A DNA stretch of 64,000 nt, from NCBI GenBank assembly GCA_002095305.1, contig MIEI01000004.1, forward strand, positions 39,896 through 103,895, read 5' to 3'. The notes below the pieces were generated by a model that had not been told where the DNA came from, did no database searches, and saw nothing but the letters and a program-made list of their open reading frames with translations. Positions 19,191 to 29,368 of the stretch are shown here, one piece after another. Origin of the DNA: Pantoea brenneri (GTDB lineage: Bacteria; Pseudomonadota; Gammaproteobacteria; Enterobacterales; Enterobacteriaceae). A program made the position numbers and the translations under genes. Positions within the stretch are counted from its first letter, which is position 1; the number at the start of each line of letters is the position of its first letter.

Positions 19191-20057
19191 ATGACAGTTA
19201 TTAACCAAGCAACGTGCAGATTATTTACCGAAGTCGGTAACACCACCCAGTTAGTCGCCTATTACGAGGAAGGACGACGCACCATGTGGATGATGCTGCG
19301 CGCTCAGCCGCGTCCCAGCTTCAACCACGAACTGATTGAGGAGATCATGAACCTGAGCTATGCCGCGCAGCGTTCCGGCCTGCCAATCGATTTCTGGGTG
19401 ACGGGCTCGCTGGTTCCACAGATGTTTAACGCCGGAGGCGATCTGCGCTTCTTTGTTGAGTGCATCCGTAATAACCGGCGCGAAGCACTGCGGGCTTATG
19501 CCCGGGCCTGTGTTGACTGTATCCATTCAGCAGCACGCGGCTTTGACACCGGCGCGGTCACGCTGGCGATGATTGAGGGCAGTGCGCTGGGCGGTGGCTT
19601 TGAAGCTGCGCTGGCGCATCACTTTATTCTGGCGCAGAACAACGCGCGGATGGGCTTCCCGGAAATTGCCTTTAACCTGTTCCCGGGAATGGGCGGTTAT
19701 TCGCTGGTGGCACGTCGTGCCGGCATGAAGCTGGCCGAAGAGCTGATCTGTGAAGGGGAGTCGCACAGCGCGGAATGGTACGAAACACGCGGTCTGGTGG
19801 ATAAAGTGTTTCAGCCTGGCGACAGCTATCGCGCCACCCGAACCTTTATCGATACCTTACGTCCGAAACTCAACGGCGTGCGGGCAATGCTGAAAGCGCG
19901 TCAGCGCGTGCTGCAATTGTCACGCGCTGAGCTGATGGACATTACCGAAGATTGGGTTGATTACGCCTTTACCATTGAACCCAAAGACATTGCTTATATG
20001 GAGCGTCTGGTACAGTTACAAAACCGCCACAGCGCATCACTGCGTAAAGCGGGCTAG
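19191..20057 (+). CDS. rpfF: RpfF-type DSF-family signal synthase
   Basis: This 288-residue crotonase-fold enzyme makes cis-2-unsaturated fatty-acid signals (DSF/BDSF) from acyl-ACP by dehydration and thioester hydrolysis. The two catalytic glutamates of RpfF are present with the right spacing: E138 in GGGFEAALA and E158 in GFPEIAFN (E141 and E161 in Xanthomonas RpfF). The segment IEGSALGGGFEA is the oxyanion-hole region. GAGGATGAGACA precedes the ATG. It is convergent with the next gene, an RpfR-type receptor, the same partner arrangement as in Cronobacter and Burkholderia. This pairing makes the DSF role much more likely than a general enoyl-CoA hydratase. Confidence 0.9.
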   Translation: MTVINQATCRLFTEVGNTTQLVAYYEEGRRTMWMMLRAQPRPSFNHELIEEIMNLSYAAQRSGLPIDFWVTGSLVPQMFNAGGDLRFFVECIRNNRREALRAYARACVDCIHSAARGFDTGAVTLAMIEGSALGGGFEAALAHHFILAQNNARMGFPEIAFNLFPGMGGYSLVARRAGMKLAEELICEGESHSAEWYETRGLVDKVFQPGDSYRATRTFIDTLRPKLNGVRAMLKARQRVLQLSRAELMDITEDWVDYAFTIEPKDIAYMERLVQLQNRHSASLRKAG

Positions 20058-20069
20058 TAATTAACAGCG

Positions 20070-22055
20070 TTAAACGCGGGCAGGATGCTTAGCCAGCCAA
20101 TGCCCAAATTGCTCCGCGGGCATTGGTTTTGCGTAGAGATAACCCTGACGCCCGTCAACACCACTTTTAAGGATAAATTTCTCTTCATCCTGGGTTTCAA
20201 TACCCTCGGCAATCACCTGCAGGTCAAGCGCCTTGGCGACGGCGACGATGGCACGCACCAGCGATTGTGAAACCGGCTGCTTATTGATATTACGGATAAA
20301 ACTTTGATCGAGCTTAATGGCGTTAATCGGGACCCGCGCCAGTTGTGACAGCGAAGAGTAGCCGGTACCAAAGTCATCGAGATGCACCTGAGCCCCCAAA
20401 TCCTGAAACTGCTTCATCAGCTTCAGCGCTTCGGTCTCATTTTCGATCAGGCAACTTTCGGTCAGTTCAATATCGATCGGGCAATCGGTCAGACCGGCCT
20501 CGGTCAGCGCCTGTTTCAAATCGCTGTAGATACTTTGATCGATCAGCTGGCGGGCAGAGACGTTGACTGCCACCCGCAGATACACGCCGTCCTGACGCCA
20601 GGCGATAATCTGCTTCAGCACGTTAAGCATCACCCAGCGACCCAGCGGCACAATCAGCCCAGACTCTTCGGCGTAGGGAATAAAATCGCCCGGCGAGACC
20701 ATCCCGCGCTCCGGTGAAATCCAGCGCACCAGCGCTTCGGCGCTGCGCACGTTGCCGTCACTGTCGATTTTCGGCTGGTAGTGGACAATGAGGTGATCCA
20801 GCTCCAGCGCTTTACGCAGGTTAGTGTCGAGCCACAGATACTCAAACACCCGCTGATTCATCTCAGCCGCAAACACACAAAATTTGCCGCGGCCGTTCTC
20901 TTTAGCATGGTACATCGCGGTGTCGGCGTTGCGGATCAGGCTCTCGCGATCCTCGCCATGCATCGGGGCGAGGGCGATACCGATCGAGCAGCCGCTGTAG
21001 ACTTCAATCAGCCCAATGCGGAACGGCTGACGCAGACGCTCGAGGATGCGGGAAGACATCGCCTCCAGCGCCGCCTGGCTGGTGTGTTCTGCCAGCACCA
21101 CAAATTCATCACCGCCCAGGCGACCCAGCGTCTGATCTTTGCCGAGGCAGCTCAGGATCGCCAGCGACACCGCCTGCAACAGCTGATCGCCAAACATATG
21201 ACCGTAGGCGTCATTCACTTTCTTGAAATTATCGAGATCGAGATAGACCACGCCGGTCTCATCGCCGCCAGCTTGCTCCAGCGCCTGACTCATTTGCTGA
21301 TGAATCGCGTTACGATTGGGTAATCCGGTCACCGTATCGGTGTTGGCCAGCACCCGCAGACGTTCCTGGGCGCGACGCTCCTCGGTTATGTCCGTGCCTG
21401 AACAGATGAGGAAAATTTCATTTTTGCCACTGCCGCTGTGAACGAACTTATTACGAAACAAGAACAGTCGCTGGCCTTTTCTGGTTTTCACCCAGCGCTC
21501 GACCTCATAGGAGTTACCATCCCGGAAGAAGCCGGTAATGTTACGTCGCGAGGCCGCAGCTTCCTGTTTGGTCATAAACAGCTGAAAGACATTCTGGCCA
21601 ATCACCTCATGTTCGTTCAGACCGGTATATTCTTCACTCAGGCGGTTAAAACGCTGGATGTTGCCACGCTGGTCAAGAATGACGATCACCGAATTGGCTT
21701 CCGAAACCACCTGTTCGGCGAATGAAAGCCCTAATGTCAAATCACGGGCAACCGCGGCGGTATCGCCCCAGGCAGAGGCGGTTCCGGCCCACGAAGATTG
21801 GTTAACTTTGCGGCCGACCAGATGCAACGGTACCGCAACACCCTGCAACGGCAGCGTCAGATTAATACTTGAGGTGATGACCGGCATGGCCCGTATCATC
21901 GCAGCCTGGCCGGGGGTTAGCGGCAGGGCTATATTGGTTAGTGACGACTCATCTTCGGCAAAATTCAGCGCATCGCTGTCCGCGGTCAGACGCCAATGAG
22001 GGCTGGTTGTACCAAACAAGGTGTACAACAACGTTTGCCCTTGTTCATCGGTCAT
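20070..22055 (-). CDS. rpfR: RpfR/PdeR: BDSF receptor with PAS, GGDEF and EAL domains
   Basis: This cytosolic c-di-GMP enzyme corresponds to E. coli PdeR (YciR/Gmr), in the same chromosomal place before rnb. The 661-residue order is an N-terminal FI-like domain (about 1-100, RpfF-interacting in RpfR proteins), a PAS domain (about 110-225) that binds the fatty-acid signal in RpfR, GGDEF (240-400, motif GGDEF at 314-318 intact) and EAL (410-655, motif EALVRW at 440 intact). Both catalytic motifs look active. In characterised RpfR proteins, signal binding raises phosphodiesterase activity and lowers c-di-GMP. Only 12 bp separate it from the convergent rpfF. Confidence 0.93.
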   Translation of the reverse strand: MTDEQGQTLLYTLFGTTSPHWRLTADSDALNFAEDESSLTNIALPLTPGQAAMIRAMPVITSSINLTLPLQGVAVPLHLVGRKVNQSSWAGTASAWGDTAAVARDLTLGLSFAEQVVSEANSVIVILDQRGNIQRFNRLSEEYTGLNEHEVIGQNVFQLFMTKQEAAASRRNITGFFRDGNSYEVERWVKTRKGQRLFLFRNKFVHSGSGKNEIFLICSGTDITEERRAQERLRVLANTDTVTGLPNRNAIHQQMSQALEQAGGDETGVVYLDLDNFKKVNDAYGHMFGDQLLQAVSLAILSCLGKDQTLGRLGGDEFVVLAEHTSQAALEAMSSRILERLRQPFRIGLIEVYSGCSIGIALAPMHGEDRESLIRNADTAMYHAKENGRGKFCVFAAEMNQRVFEYLWLDTNLRKALELDHLIVHYQPKIDSDGNVRSAEALVRWISPERGMVSPGDFIPYAEESGLIVPLGRWVMLNVLKQIIAWRQDGVYLRVAVNVSARQLIDQSIYSDLKQALTEAGLTDCPIDIELTESCLIENETEALKLMKQFQDLGAQVHLDDFGTGYSSLSQLARVPINAIKLDQSFIRNINKQPVSQSLVRAIVAVAKALDLQVIAEGIETQDEEKFILKSGVDGRQGYLYAKPMPAEQFGHWLAKHPARV

Positions 22056-22177
22056 GGAAACTTCCTCCGGGGAGTGCTCTGCAGGCGTTATCTCATTATT
22101 TTAGCAACAGTATTCATCATCCGACGTTAGCACAAGGTACAAACCAAATATATTTTGCTATCAAGATATGAATGGCA

Positions 22178-22205
22178 CAAAAAAGCCCCACTTCCGTGGG
22201 GCTTA
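22178..22205 (-). terminator. Terminator of the cstA-ybdD operon
   Basis: AAGCCCCAC pairs with GTGGGGCTT around TTCC. A run of A on its left becomes a T run when read leftward, directly after the ybdD-like stop. Confidence 0.9.
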
Positions 22206-22214
22206 TTACGTTCA

Positions 22215-22505
22215 TCAGCAGGGACATTTTCCGAGCTTACCGGCCTGGCTGGGGAAGCGGGCATCCAGACAGTAGCGGTGGAAATCACGCTCATTCATCG
22301 GCGTCTGTTCAGGGTGATGCAGTCGCATATGCTGCAGGTATGTTTGATAATCCTGCACCCCGACCATTAAGCGAAAGCACTGTTGCAGCCCTCGCCACAG
22401 GCTCCGCCAGCGAAAGGGCGCCGCATCGCGGGCCGTAACAAACTGGCAGCGATGGATCTGCCACTCGCCCTGCGGACGACGCACCGGATGAATCGCATCA
22501 GACAT
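22215..22505 (-). CDS. YbdD/YjiX family small protein
   Basis: This 96-residue DUF466 protein is the usual partner of CstA/BtsT transporters (ybdD follows cstA and yjiX follows btsT in E. coli). The family pattern Y..Y..HM..HHPEQTPM....F....LDARF is visible, and it ends in a Cys-containing tail (GKLGKCPC). It overlaps the cstA-like 3' end by 8 nt, so the two are coupled. Its length is at the upper end for the family because of about 25 extra N-terminal residues. Its exact function is unsettled; in E. coli it is needed for pyruvate uptake by the transporter. Confidence 0.88.
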   Translation of the reverse strand: MSDAIHPVRRPQGEWQIHRCQFVTARDAAPFRWRSLWRGLQQCFRLMVGVQDYQTYLQHMRLHHPEQTPMNERDFHRYCLDARFPSQAGKLGKCPC

Positions 22506-24567
22506 GACGCACCTCCTTATTACGCAGCGCAACCGTCGATTCATGCGTGGTCGGCAGGTTACTGCGCAATGCCTTGCGGATAACAAAGAAGGCGGCAATC
22601 AGCATCGTCACCGCCACCAGCATAAAGAAGCCGCACAGCGCCGCATTGATCTGATTGCTGAAGACGATGGTCTGCATATCGGCCACGGTTTTCGCCGGGG
22701 CAATCAATACGCCTTCATCCAGCCCTTTTCGGAACTTACTGGCCTGCGCCAGAAAGCCGATTGACGGTTTTTCATGGAAGATTTTCTGCCAGCCGGCGGT
22801 CATTGAGGTAATGAACAGCCAGAGGGTTGGCAGGATGGTGACCCAGGCGTAGCGTTGTTTTTTCATTTTGAACAACACCACGGTACCGAGGATCAGCGCC
22901 ATTGAGGCCAGCATCTGGTTTCCGATACCAAACAGCGGCCACAGGGTGTTAATGCCGCCCAGCGGATCGACCACGCCCTGATAGACAAAGAAGCCCCAGC
23001 CCGCCACCGCGACCGTGGTACCGGCCATGTTACCGAGCCAGGAGCGGTTATTCGCCAGTGAAGGCACCACGGTGCCGACCAGATCCTGCACCATAAAACG
23101 GCAGGCGCGGGTACCGGCATCGACGGCAGTCAGGATAAACAGCGCTTCAAACAGGATGGCGAAGTGGTACCAGAACGCCATCATCGCCCGGCTGTTGAAA
23201 ATGTCGGTAATGATGTGTGCCATCCCGACGGCAAAGGTTGGTGCACCACCGGCACGTGAGAGGATAGAGCCTTCCCCCACGTCGCGGGCAATGCCGCTCA
23301 GCGTCTCTGGCGTCACCACAAAGCCCCAGCCGTTGATCACCTGCGAGGCGCTCTCAACGGTGGTGCCAATCAGCGCAGCCGGTGAGTTCATGGCGAAATA
23401 GACGCCGGGGTCCAGCACCGAGGCGCAAATCAGCGCCATGATCGCCACGAATGACTCCATCAGCATCGCTCCGTAACCAATGAAGCGGATATGGCTTTCA
23501 CGCTCCACCAGTTTCGGCGTGGTGCCGCTCGACACCAGCGCATGAAAGCCGGAGATGGCACCACAGGCAATCGTGATAAACAGGAACGGGAACATTGCGC
23601 CGGAGAAGACCGGGCCGCTGCCGTCGATAAATTTGGTCACCGCCGGCATTTTCATCTCTGGCATGGCAAACACGATGCCAATCGCCAGTCCGACAATGAC
23701 GCCAATTTTAAGGAAGGTAGACAGGTAATCACGCGGGGCCAGCAGCAGCCAGACCGGCAGGACCGAGGCAATGAAGCCGTAAATCACCAGTACCCAGGTG
23801 AGCGAAGTGCCTTTCAGGGTGAAAAACGGTCCCCAGTAAGGATGCTGCGCCACGTCACCGCCATAGATGATCGCCGCCATCATCAGCACAAAACCGATCA
23901 GCGACACTTCAGCGATTTTTCCGGGGCGGATAAAGCGCATATAAACGCCCATAAACAGCGCGATAGGAATGGTGGCGGCGATGGTAAACAGGCCCCAGGG
24001 GCTGTTGGCTAACGCCTTGACCACCACCAGCGCCAGCGCCGAAAGAATGATGATCATCACGCCGAGCGCGCCAAGCATGGTGACCACACCGGCAAAGGCA
24101 CCCAGTTCCTGACGGGCCATTTCACCCAGCGAGCGGCCATCGCGGCGGGTAGAAATAAACAGGATCAGGAAGTCCTGTACCGCACCCGCCAGCATCACCC
24201 CGACCAGAATCCAGATGGTGCCGGGCAGGAACCCCATTTGTGCCGCCAGGATCGGCCCGACCAGCGGACCGGCACCGGCAATGGCCGCGAAGTGGTGACC
24301 AAACAGCACCCACTTGTTGGTCGGCACATAATCGAGACCGTCATTCAGCCGCTCGGCGGGCGTCAGACGGCGGTCATCCAGTTCAAAAATATTGCGGGCA
24401 ATAAACAGGCTGTAAAAGCGATAGGCGATGCTGTAGCAGGCAACCGCCGCAATCACCAGCCAGACTGCGTTGACGTGTTCGCCGCGGCTGAGTGCCAGCA
24501 TAGCGAAAGCGCCCGCGCCGATTAACGCCACCACTAACCAGATCGCGCCGGTTTTGACGTTTTTCAT
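22498..24567 (-). CDS. cstA: CstA/BtsT family carbon-starvation transporter
   Basis: This inner-membrane transporter of the CstA family takes up pyruvate and possibly peptides; E. coli CstA and BtsT are pyruvate transporters induced by carbon starvation or by extracellular pyruvate. The 689-residue protein has many transmembrane helices and the family hallmarks LFGHHFAAIAGAGPLVGP, GAVQDFLILF and GVVDPLGGINTLWPLFG. A GGAG-type ribosome site lies just upstream. The sequence lies between CstA and BtsT, so the symbol names the family rather than proven orthology. The 186-bp region to rnb must carry its promoter. Confidence 0.85.
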   Translation of the reverse strand: MKNVKTGAIWLVVALIGAGAFAMLALSRGEHVNAVWLVIAAVACYSIAYRFYSLFIARNIFELDDRRLTPAERLNDGLDYVPTNKWVLFGHHFAAIAGAGPLVGPILAAQMGFLPGTIWILVGVMLAGAVQDFLILFISTRRDGRSLGEMARQELGAFAGVVTMLGALGVMIIILSALALVVVKALANSPWGLFTIAATIPIALFMGVYMRFIRPGKIAEVSLIGFVLMMAAIIYGGDVAQHPYWGPFFTLKGTSLTWVLVIYGFIASVLPVWLLLAPRDYLSTFLKIGVIVGLAIGIVFAMPEMKMPAVTKFIDGSGPVFSGAMFPFLFITIACGAISGFHALVSSGTTPKLVERESHIRFIGYGAMLMESFVAIMALICASVLDPGVYFAMNSPAALIGTTVESASQVINGWGFVVTPETLSGIARDVGEGSILSRAGGAPTFAVGMAHIITDIFNSRAMMAFWYHFAILFEALFILTAVDAGTRACRFMVQDLVGTVVPSLANNRSWLGNMAGTTVAVAGWGFFVYQGVVDPLGGINTLWPLFGIGNQMLASMALILGTVVLFKMKKQRYAWVTILPTLWLFITSMTAGWQKIFHEKPSIGFLAQASKFRKGLDEGVLIAPAKTVADMQTIVFSNQINAALCGFFMLVAVTMLIAAFFVIRKALRSNLPTTHESTVALRNKEVRHV

Positions 24568-24753
24568 GACTAACTCCTTGTGAGGATCGAGAGAGATGCG
24601 ATCGAAAACAACGAGTCAAACTTAATGTAATGGAATGTAAGTGAAAGTTAATCGAGGAAGAAGTGTGAAGCGGGGTACAAATTTAACATTTTTGCAAAGC
24701 AGAGGCGGTGGGAAGTGACGGGATAACCAGCGTTATCCCGTCAGATTTCAGAC

Positions 24754-26688
24754 TTAAACGGCGGGGCGAGCTACTACGCTGCGGGTTTCCATCCGGACTT
24801 CCGCGATGGTCACATCGATAACGTCAGTGACGCGGTAAACCACTTCGCCTTTGATCTGCACGGTGCCATTTTCCTGGCTGCAGACCAGTTCATCACGTAC
24901 CGCGTGGATGAACGGGGCCGGGATAAACGCGACCGCACCGAACTCCAGCAGGCGTACCCGCATGCCGCCGCGCGACACGTCGATGATCTCGGCGCTGAAA
25001 CGACGGTCGGTAGCCGCGAACGGTGCCAGATAGCGGGCATAGAGCCAGTCACCAACATCGCGCTCGGCCATGCGGTTAAGGCGACGACGTTCACTCATGG
25101 TGACGGTCAGCGCCTCATCCGGACGGGCGATCTGCTCGCCGCGAATGATCGCCTTCAGCAGACGATGGTTGATCATATCGCCAAACTTACGGATCGGTGA
25201 GGTCCAGGTGGCGTAGGCTTCAAGGCCGAGGCCAAAATGCGGGCCCGGTTCGGTGCTGATCTCAGCAAAGGTCTGGAAGCGACGGATGCGGCTGTCGAGG
25301 AACTGCGTCGGCTGGGCATCCAGCTCGCGGCGCAGCACGCGGAAACCTTCCAGCGTGGTAATCGCCTGCGCATCCACGCTGATACCGTGGTTCGCCAGCA
25401 CGGCGGCTGCCTGTTCGGCGTTAGTGCTATCGAAACCGGCATGAACGTTATAGATACCAAACCCGAGCGTGTCACGCAGCACTTTAGCCGCGCAGACGTT
25501 AGCCAGAATCATCGACTCTTCAACGATACGGTTGGCGATACGGCGAGGTTCAGCCACGATCTCCAGCACTTCGCCTTTCTCACCCAGCAGGAAGCGGTAG
25601 TCAGGACGATCTTTGAACACCAGTGCATGGGTCTGACGCCATTCACTGCGTGCCAGACAGAGACGGTGCAGCAGGCGGATTTGCTCAGCAATCGCCTCGC
25701 TTTCCGGCTGCCATTCACCGCTGTTTTCCAGCCAGTCAGAAACGTCGTCGTAGGCCAGTTTAGCTTTGGACTCGATCCAGGCAGCAAAGAACTGCGGATC
25801 ATCAGTCAGGCTGCCATCCGCAGCGACCGTGACGCGGCAGGCCAGCGCCGGACGGCGCGCATGCGGACGCAGCGAGCAGACGTCATCAGAAAGCTGACGC
25901 GGCAGCATCGGAATATTAAAGCCCGGCAGATAGTTGGTGAAGGCACGCTGCGCCGCCAGTTTATCCAGCTGGCTGCCTTCCGCCACGTAGGCGGTGGGAT
26001 CGGCGATAGCCACGGTCAGGCGCAGCGCGCCATCTTCCAGCGCTTCAACGTAGAGCGCATCATCCATATCTTCGGTGCTGGCGCTGTCGATGGTGACGAA
26101 ATCCAGCGCGGTCAGATCTTCACGCGTCAGGTTTTCATCCAGCATTTCGCCAAAGCTGACATCAGGCGCTTCACGCTCAAGGTTATGACGCGACAGCGTC
26201 ACCCACCATGGCGCGAGGTGATCGTCAGCTTTGACAATGAAATCGGTCAGTTCGGCATAAAAACCGCGATCGCCTTTCAGCGGGTGGCGGCGCATCTCCG
26301 CCACTGCCCAGTCGCCATTTTCAAACTCATGCGTCAGTCCACGCACCGGACGGCACTGAATGGCGTCCTTCAGCAGTGGATGATCCGGCACGATGGAGAG
26401 GCGATCGTCTTTTTTCTGTACCCGGCCAACAAAGCGGCTCAGGAACGGCTCAACCAGCGTTTCTGGCTCAGCGCTTTCACGATCTTTATCGCTGTTGATC
26501 ACGGCGACGATACGGTCACCGTGCATCACTTTTTTCATCTGCGGCGGCGGGATGAAGTAGCTTTTTTGTGCATCGACTTCCAGGAAGCCGAAGCCTTTTT
26601 CGGTGCCTTTAACAACGCCTTCAGCGCGAGGCGTTTGCGAGTGGAGCTTCTCTTTCAGCTGCGCGAGCAGCGGGTTATCCTGGAACAT
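24754..26688 (-). CDS. rnb: Exoribonuclease II
   Basis: RNase II degrades single-stranded RNA processively from the 3' end. The start giving [15 protein letters not shown] yields 644 residues, the E. coli length; in-frame codons upstream to 26757 are not conserved. Domains in order are cold-shock domains (about 15-180), the catalytic RNB domain (about 190-520; [18 protein letters not shown] holds the metal-binding aspartates) and an S1 domain at the end. The neighbourhood next to rpfR/pdeR is as in E. coli. Confidence 0.97.
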   Translation of the reverse strand: MFQDNPLLAQLKEKLHSQTPRAEGVVKGTEKGFGFLEVDAQKSYFIPPPQMKKVMHGDRIVAVINSDKDRESAEPETLVEPFLSRFVGRVQKKDDRLSIVPDHPLLKDAIQCRPVRGLTHEFENGDWAVAEMRRHPLKGDRGFYAELTDFIVKADDHLAPWWVTLSRHNLEREAPDVSFGEMLDENLTREDLTALDFVTIDSASTEDMDDALYVEALEDGALRLTVAIADPTAYVAEGSQLDKLAAQRAFTNYLPGFNIPMLPRQLSDDVCSLRPHARRPALACRVTVAADGSLTDDPQFFAAWIESKAKLAYDDVSDWLENSGEWQPESEAIAEQIRLLHRLCLARSEWRQTHALVFKDRPDYRFLLGEKGEVLEIVAEPRRIANRIVEESMILANVCAAKVLRDTLGFGIYNVHAGFDSTNAEQAAAVLANHGISVDAQAITTLEGFRVLRRELDAQPTQFLDSRIRRFQTFAEISTEPGPHFGLGLEAYATWTSPIRKFGDMINHRLLKAIIRGEQIARPDEALTVTMSERRRLNRMAERDVGDWLYARYLAPFAATDRRFSAEIIDVSRGGMRVRLLEFGAVAFIPAPFIHAVRDELVCSQENGTVQIKGEVVYRVTDVIDVTIAEVRMETRSVVARPAV

Positions 26689-26755
26689 AATTTTTACGTT
26701 TCGTGGCCTGATTGCGGCTGACAGTTTTACGCGAATCGACGCCGCGCGGCAAGGC

Positions 26756-26780
26756 AAAAAGCCGGACAGGCCGGCTTTTT
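26756..26780 (-). terminator. Terminator of the YdeP-like gene
   Basis: AAAAAGCCGG pairs with CCGGCTTTTT around ACAGG, giving a T run in either direction. It lies 23 nt after the stop codon of the leftward molybdoenzyme gene and upstream of the rnb start. Confidence 0.9.
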
Positions 26781-26802
26781 AGGGGTGGAGACCTGACCGC
26801 GA

Positions 26803-29106
26803 TCAGGCGATGCGTTGGTCGGCCAGCGCCGACGACAGTTCAAGTTTAACCGGCACCGATTTCGAGGTCGGCGTACCGCTGCCATCGCCAAAGCTGTTCA
26901 GCGGCACCAGCGGGTTAGTTTCCGGATAGTAAGCCGCCAGATTACCGCGCGGAATATTGTACGGCACCAGTTTGAATCCGCTGACGCGGCGGGTGATGCC
27001 ATCATTCCACAGGGTTTCAATATCGACATTCTGGCCTTCCGTGAAGCCTAAATCCGCCATGTCGTCCGGGTTGATAAACACCACTTCACGCTGACCAAAC
27101 ACGCCACGATAACGGTCATCAAGGCCGTAAATGGTGGTGTTGTACTGATCGTGTGAACGCAGGGTCTGCAGGGTGAATGGCACTTCCTGATCCAGATTCG
27201 GGAACAGCGAGGCCGGCAGAGCCGCGGCGCTGAACTCGGCTTTGCCACTGGCGGTATTGAAGCGCAGTTCCGCTGCCGCATTACCGAGGTAGAAGCCGCC
27301 CGGGATATCGCATTTAGCGTTAAAGTCAGCAAAGCCTGGAATGGTGGCCGCGATGTGTTCGCGGATCAGGTTGTAATCGCCTGCCAGCTCCAGCCATTTC
27401 ACTTTCTCATCACCCAGCACCGCATGGGCGATACCGGCCACAATCGCAGTTTCAGAACGCTGAGTCTCTGCCAGCGGAATACCAATCCCTTCAGAGGCGT
27501 GCACCATACTGAATGAATCTTCCACCGTGATGAACTGGTTGCCGGTGGCCTGACGGTCGCGCTCGGTACGGCCCAGCGTCGGCAGGATCAGCCCTTCGTG
27601 ACCCGGCACCAGATGGCTACGGTTCAGTTTGGTGCTGATGTGAACCGTCAGTCCACAGCGTGACAGCGCTTCTTCAGTACGCGGCGAGTCCGGCGCAGCG
27701 GCGGCCAGGTTGCCTCCCAGCGCGATCAGCACTTTTACTTCATCACGCAGCATCGCATTCAGCGCTTCAACGGTGTTATGGCCATGCGCGCGTGGCGGTT
27801 CAAAGTTGAAGTGGTTACCCAGCGCATCAAGAAACGCCTGAGACGGCTTCTCATCAATCCCCATGGTGCGGTTGCCCTGCACGTTACTGTGACCACGAAC
27901 CGGACACAGGCCTGCGCCTTTTTTGCCCAGCTGGCCGAACAGCAGCTGCAGGTTAGTGATTTCACGCACCGTATCAACCGAATGCTTATGCTGGGTAATG
28001 CCCATCGCCCAGGTGCAAATCACCCGGTCGGCACTCTGATAAATCGCCGCCGCTTCGCGGATTTGTGCCTGGGTCAGCCCCGACTGCGCCACAATCTGCA
28101 TCCAGTCGGTGTGATCAACCGCCTCAATATAGGCTTCGATGCCGTTGGTTTTGGCATTGATAAAGGTCTGATCGAACAGGCCGCTTTCACCGGCGGCCAG
28201 CCGGGCGCGATGGGTCTCCAGCAGGCATTTCACCATGCCGCGCACCGCGGCCATATCGCCACCGAGGTTAGGCTGGTAGTAAGAAGAGCTGATGGTACCT
28301 GCCATTGAGGTCACCACTTCCAGCGGTTTTTGCGGGTCGGCAAAACGTTCCAGACCGCGCTCACGCAGGGTATTAAAGGTGACAATTTTCGCGCCGTGAT
28401 CGGCGGCATGACGCAGGCTGTGCAGCATGCGCGGATGGTTAGTGCCGGGGTTCTGACCGAAGACGAAAATGGCATCCGCATGGTCAAAATCATCCAGACG
28501 AATGGTGCCTTTGCCCACGCCGATACTGCGCTTCAGGCCGGTCCCGCTCGCTTCATGGCACATATTAGAGCAGTCAGGGAAGTTGTTGGTGCCCATCAGG
28601 CGGCCAAACAGCTGATAGAGCCACGACGCTTCATTACTGGCGCGACCGGAAGTGTAGAGCTCCATCTGGTCCGGGTTGTCCATCGCCTTAATGTGACGGG
28701 CGATCAGCGCAAACGCATCATCCCAGCTAATCGGCTCATAGTGGTCGGTTTCGGCGTTGTAGCGCAGCGGATGGGTCAGACGACCCTGATATTCAAGAAA
28801 ATAGTCGCTCTGGGTATAGAGCGTGGTGACGCTGTGACGGGCAAAGAATTCACTGTCGACCACCCGGCGGGTCGCTTCCCAGGTCACCGCTTTGGCGCCG
28901 TTTTCGCAGAAGCTGAAGGTGCTTTTATTGTCATCACCCCAGGCGCAGCCCGGACAGTCAAAACCGCGAGCTTTATTCATGCGCATCAGGTTGCGCATAT
29001 TTTTCAGGGCCGCTTTGCTGTCAAGAACGAAACGCGTGGTGGCTTCCAGTGAACCCCAGCCGCCCGCAGCCGCGCGATAGGGTTTGATTTGGCGTTTAAA
29101 TTTCAT
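26803..29106 (-). CDS. ydeP: YdeP-type FdhF-like molybdopterin oxidoreductase
   Basis: Molybdopterin-dependent oxidoreductase of the FdhF/YdeP subfamily; E. coli YdeP is linked to acid resistance and its substrate is unproven. The protein has 767 residues. An N-terminal CPGCAW motif stands where formate dehydrogenases bind an iron-sulfur cluster, but only two cysteines are close together. The molybdopterin-binding segments include FGQNPGTNHPRML, NLQLLFGQLGKKGAG and VRGHSNVQGNRTMG. No selenocysteine or active-site UGA is seen. It stands alone, with its own terminator. The symbol is by family resemblance; orthology is likely but not proven. Confidence 0.85.
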   Translation of the reverse strand: MKFKRQIKPYRAAAGGWGSLEATTRFVLDSKAALKNMRNLMRMNKARGFDCPGCAWGDDNKSTFSFCENGAKAVTWEATRRVVDSEFFARHSVTTLYTQSDYFLEYQGRLTHPLRYNAETDHYEPISWDDAFALIARHIKAMDNPDQMELYTSGRASNEASWLYQLFGRLMGTNNFPDCSNMCHEASGTGLKRSIGVGKGTIRLDDFDHADAIFVFGQNPGTNHPRMLHSLRHAADHGAKIVTFNTLRERGLERFADPQKPLEVVTSMAGTISSSYYQPNLGGDMAAVRGMVKCLLETHRARLAAGESGLFDQTFINAKTNGIEAYIEAVDHTDWMQIVAQSGLTQAQIREAAAIYQSADRVICTWAMGITQHKHSVDTVREITNLQLLFGQLGKKGAGLCPVRGHSNVQGNRTMGIDEKPSQAFLDALGNHFNFEPPRAHGHNTVEALNAMLRDEVKVLIALGGNLAAAAPDSPRTEEALSRCGLTVHISTKLNRSHLVPGHEGLILPTLGRTERDRQATGNQFITVEDSFSMVHASEGIGIPLAETQRSETAIVAGIAHAVLGDEKVKWLELAGDYNLIREHIAATIPGFADFNAKCDIPGGFYLGNAAAELRFNTASGKAEFSAAALPASLFPNLDQEVPFTLQTLRSHDQYNTTIYGLDDRYRGVFGQREVVFINPDDMADLGFTEGQNVDIETLWNDGITRRVSGFKLVPYNIPRGNLAAYYPETNPLVPLNSFGDGSGTPTSKSVPVKLELSSALADQRIA

Positions 29107-29368
29107 ATTGAGTGCAGGCTTTTTTATAGTAGGAAGTATTGTAGATAGTTTGTTATCAGGTTATGGCCTGATGGTGAAGGGGAGTGTGCAATTATCATCA
29201 AACCTTGTCTAATTGATTGACTTAATGGTGCGATAGCTGCTGTTTATCATGCATCGGCCAGAATTGTGATACTGGTCAAATTTTACCCGCTTGTAACCTG
29301 CCGATAACGGGAGTTCTTATCACAACGCGCTAATACTTGCTGTTCATAACAGAAGAGGGCGCGACTCG

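Noticed and set aside
20781..21323. 180-codon frame on the + strand opposite rpfR
   Set aside because: Shadow of the GGDEF/EAL coding frame.
25237..26721. Long 494-codon open frame on the + strand
   Set aside because: It lies antisense to rnb and results from high-GC codon bias; the rnb frame matches RNase II over its full length.
28330..29052. 240-codon frame on the + strand
   Set aside because: Antisense shadow of the YdeP-like gene, with no independent ribosome site or family features.
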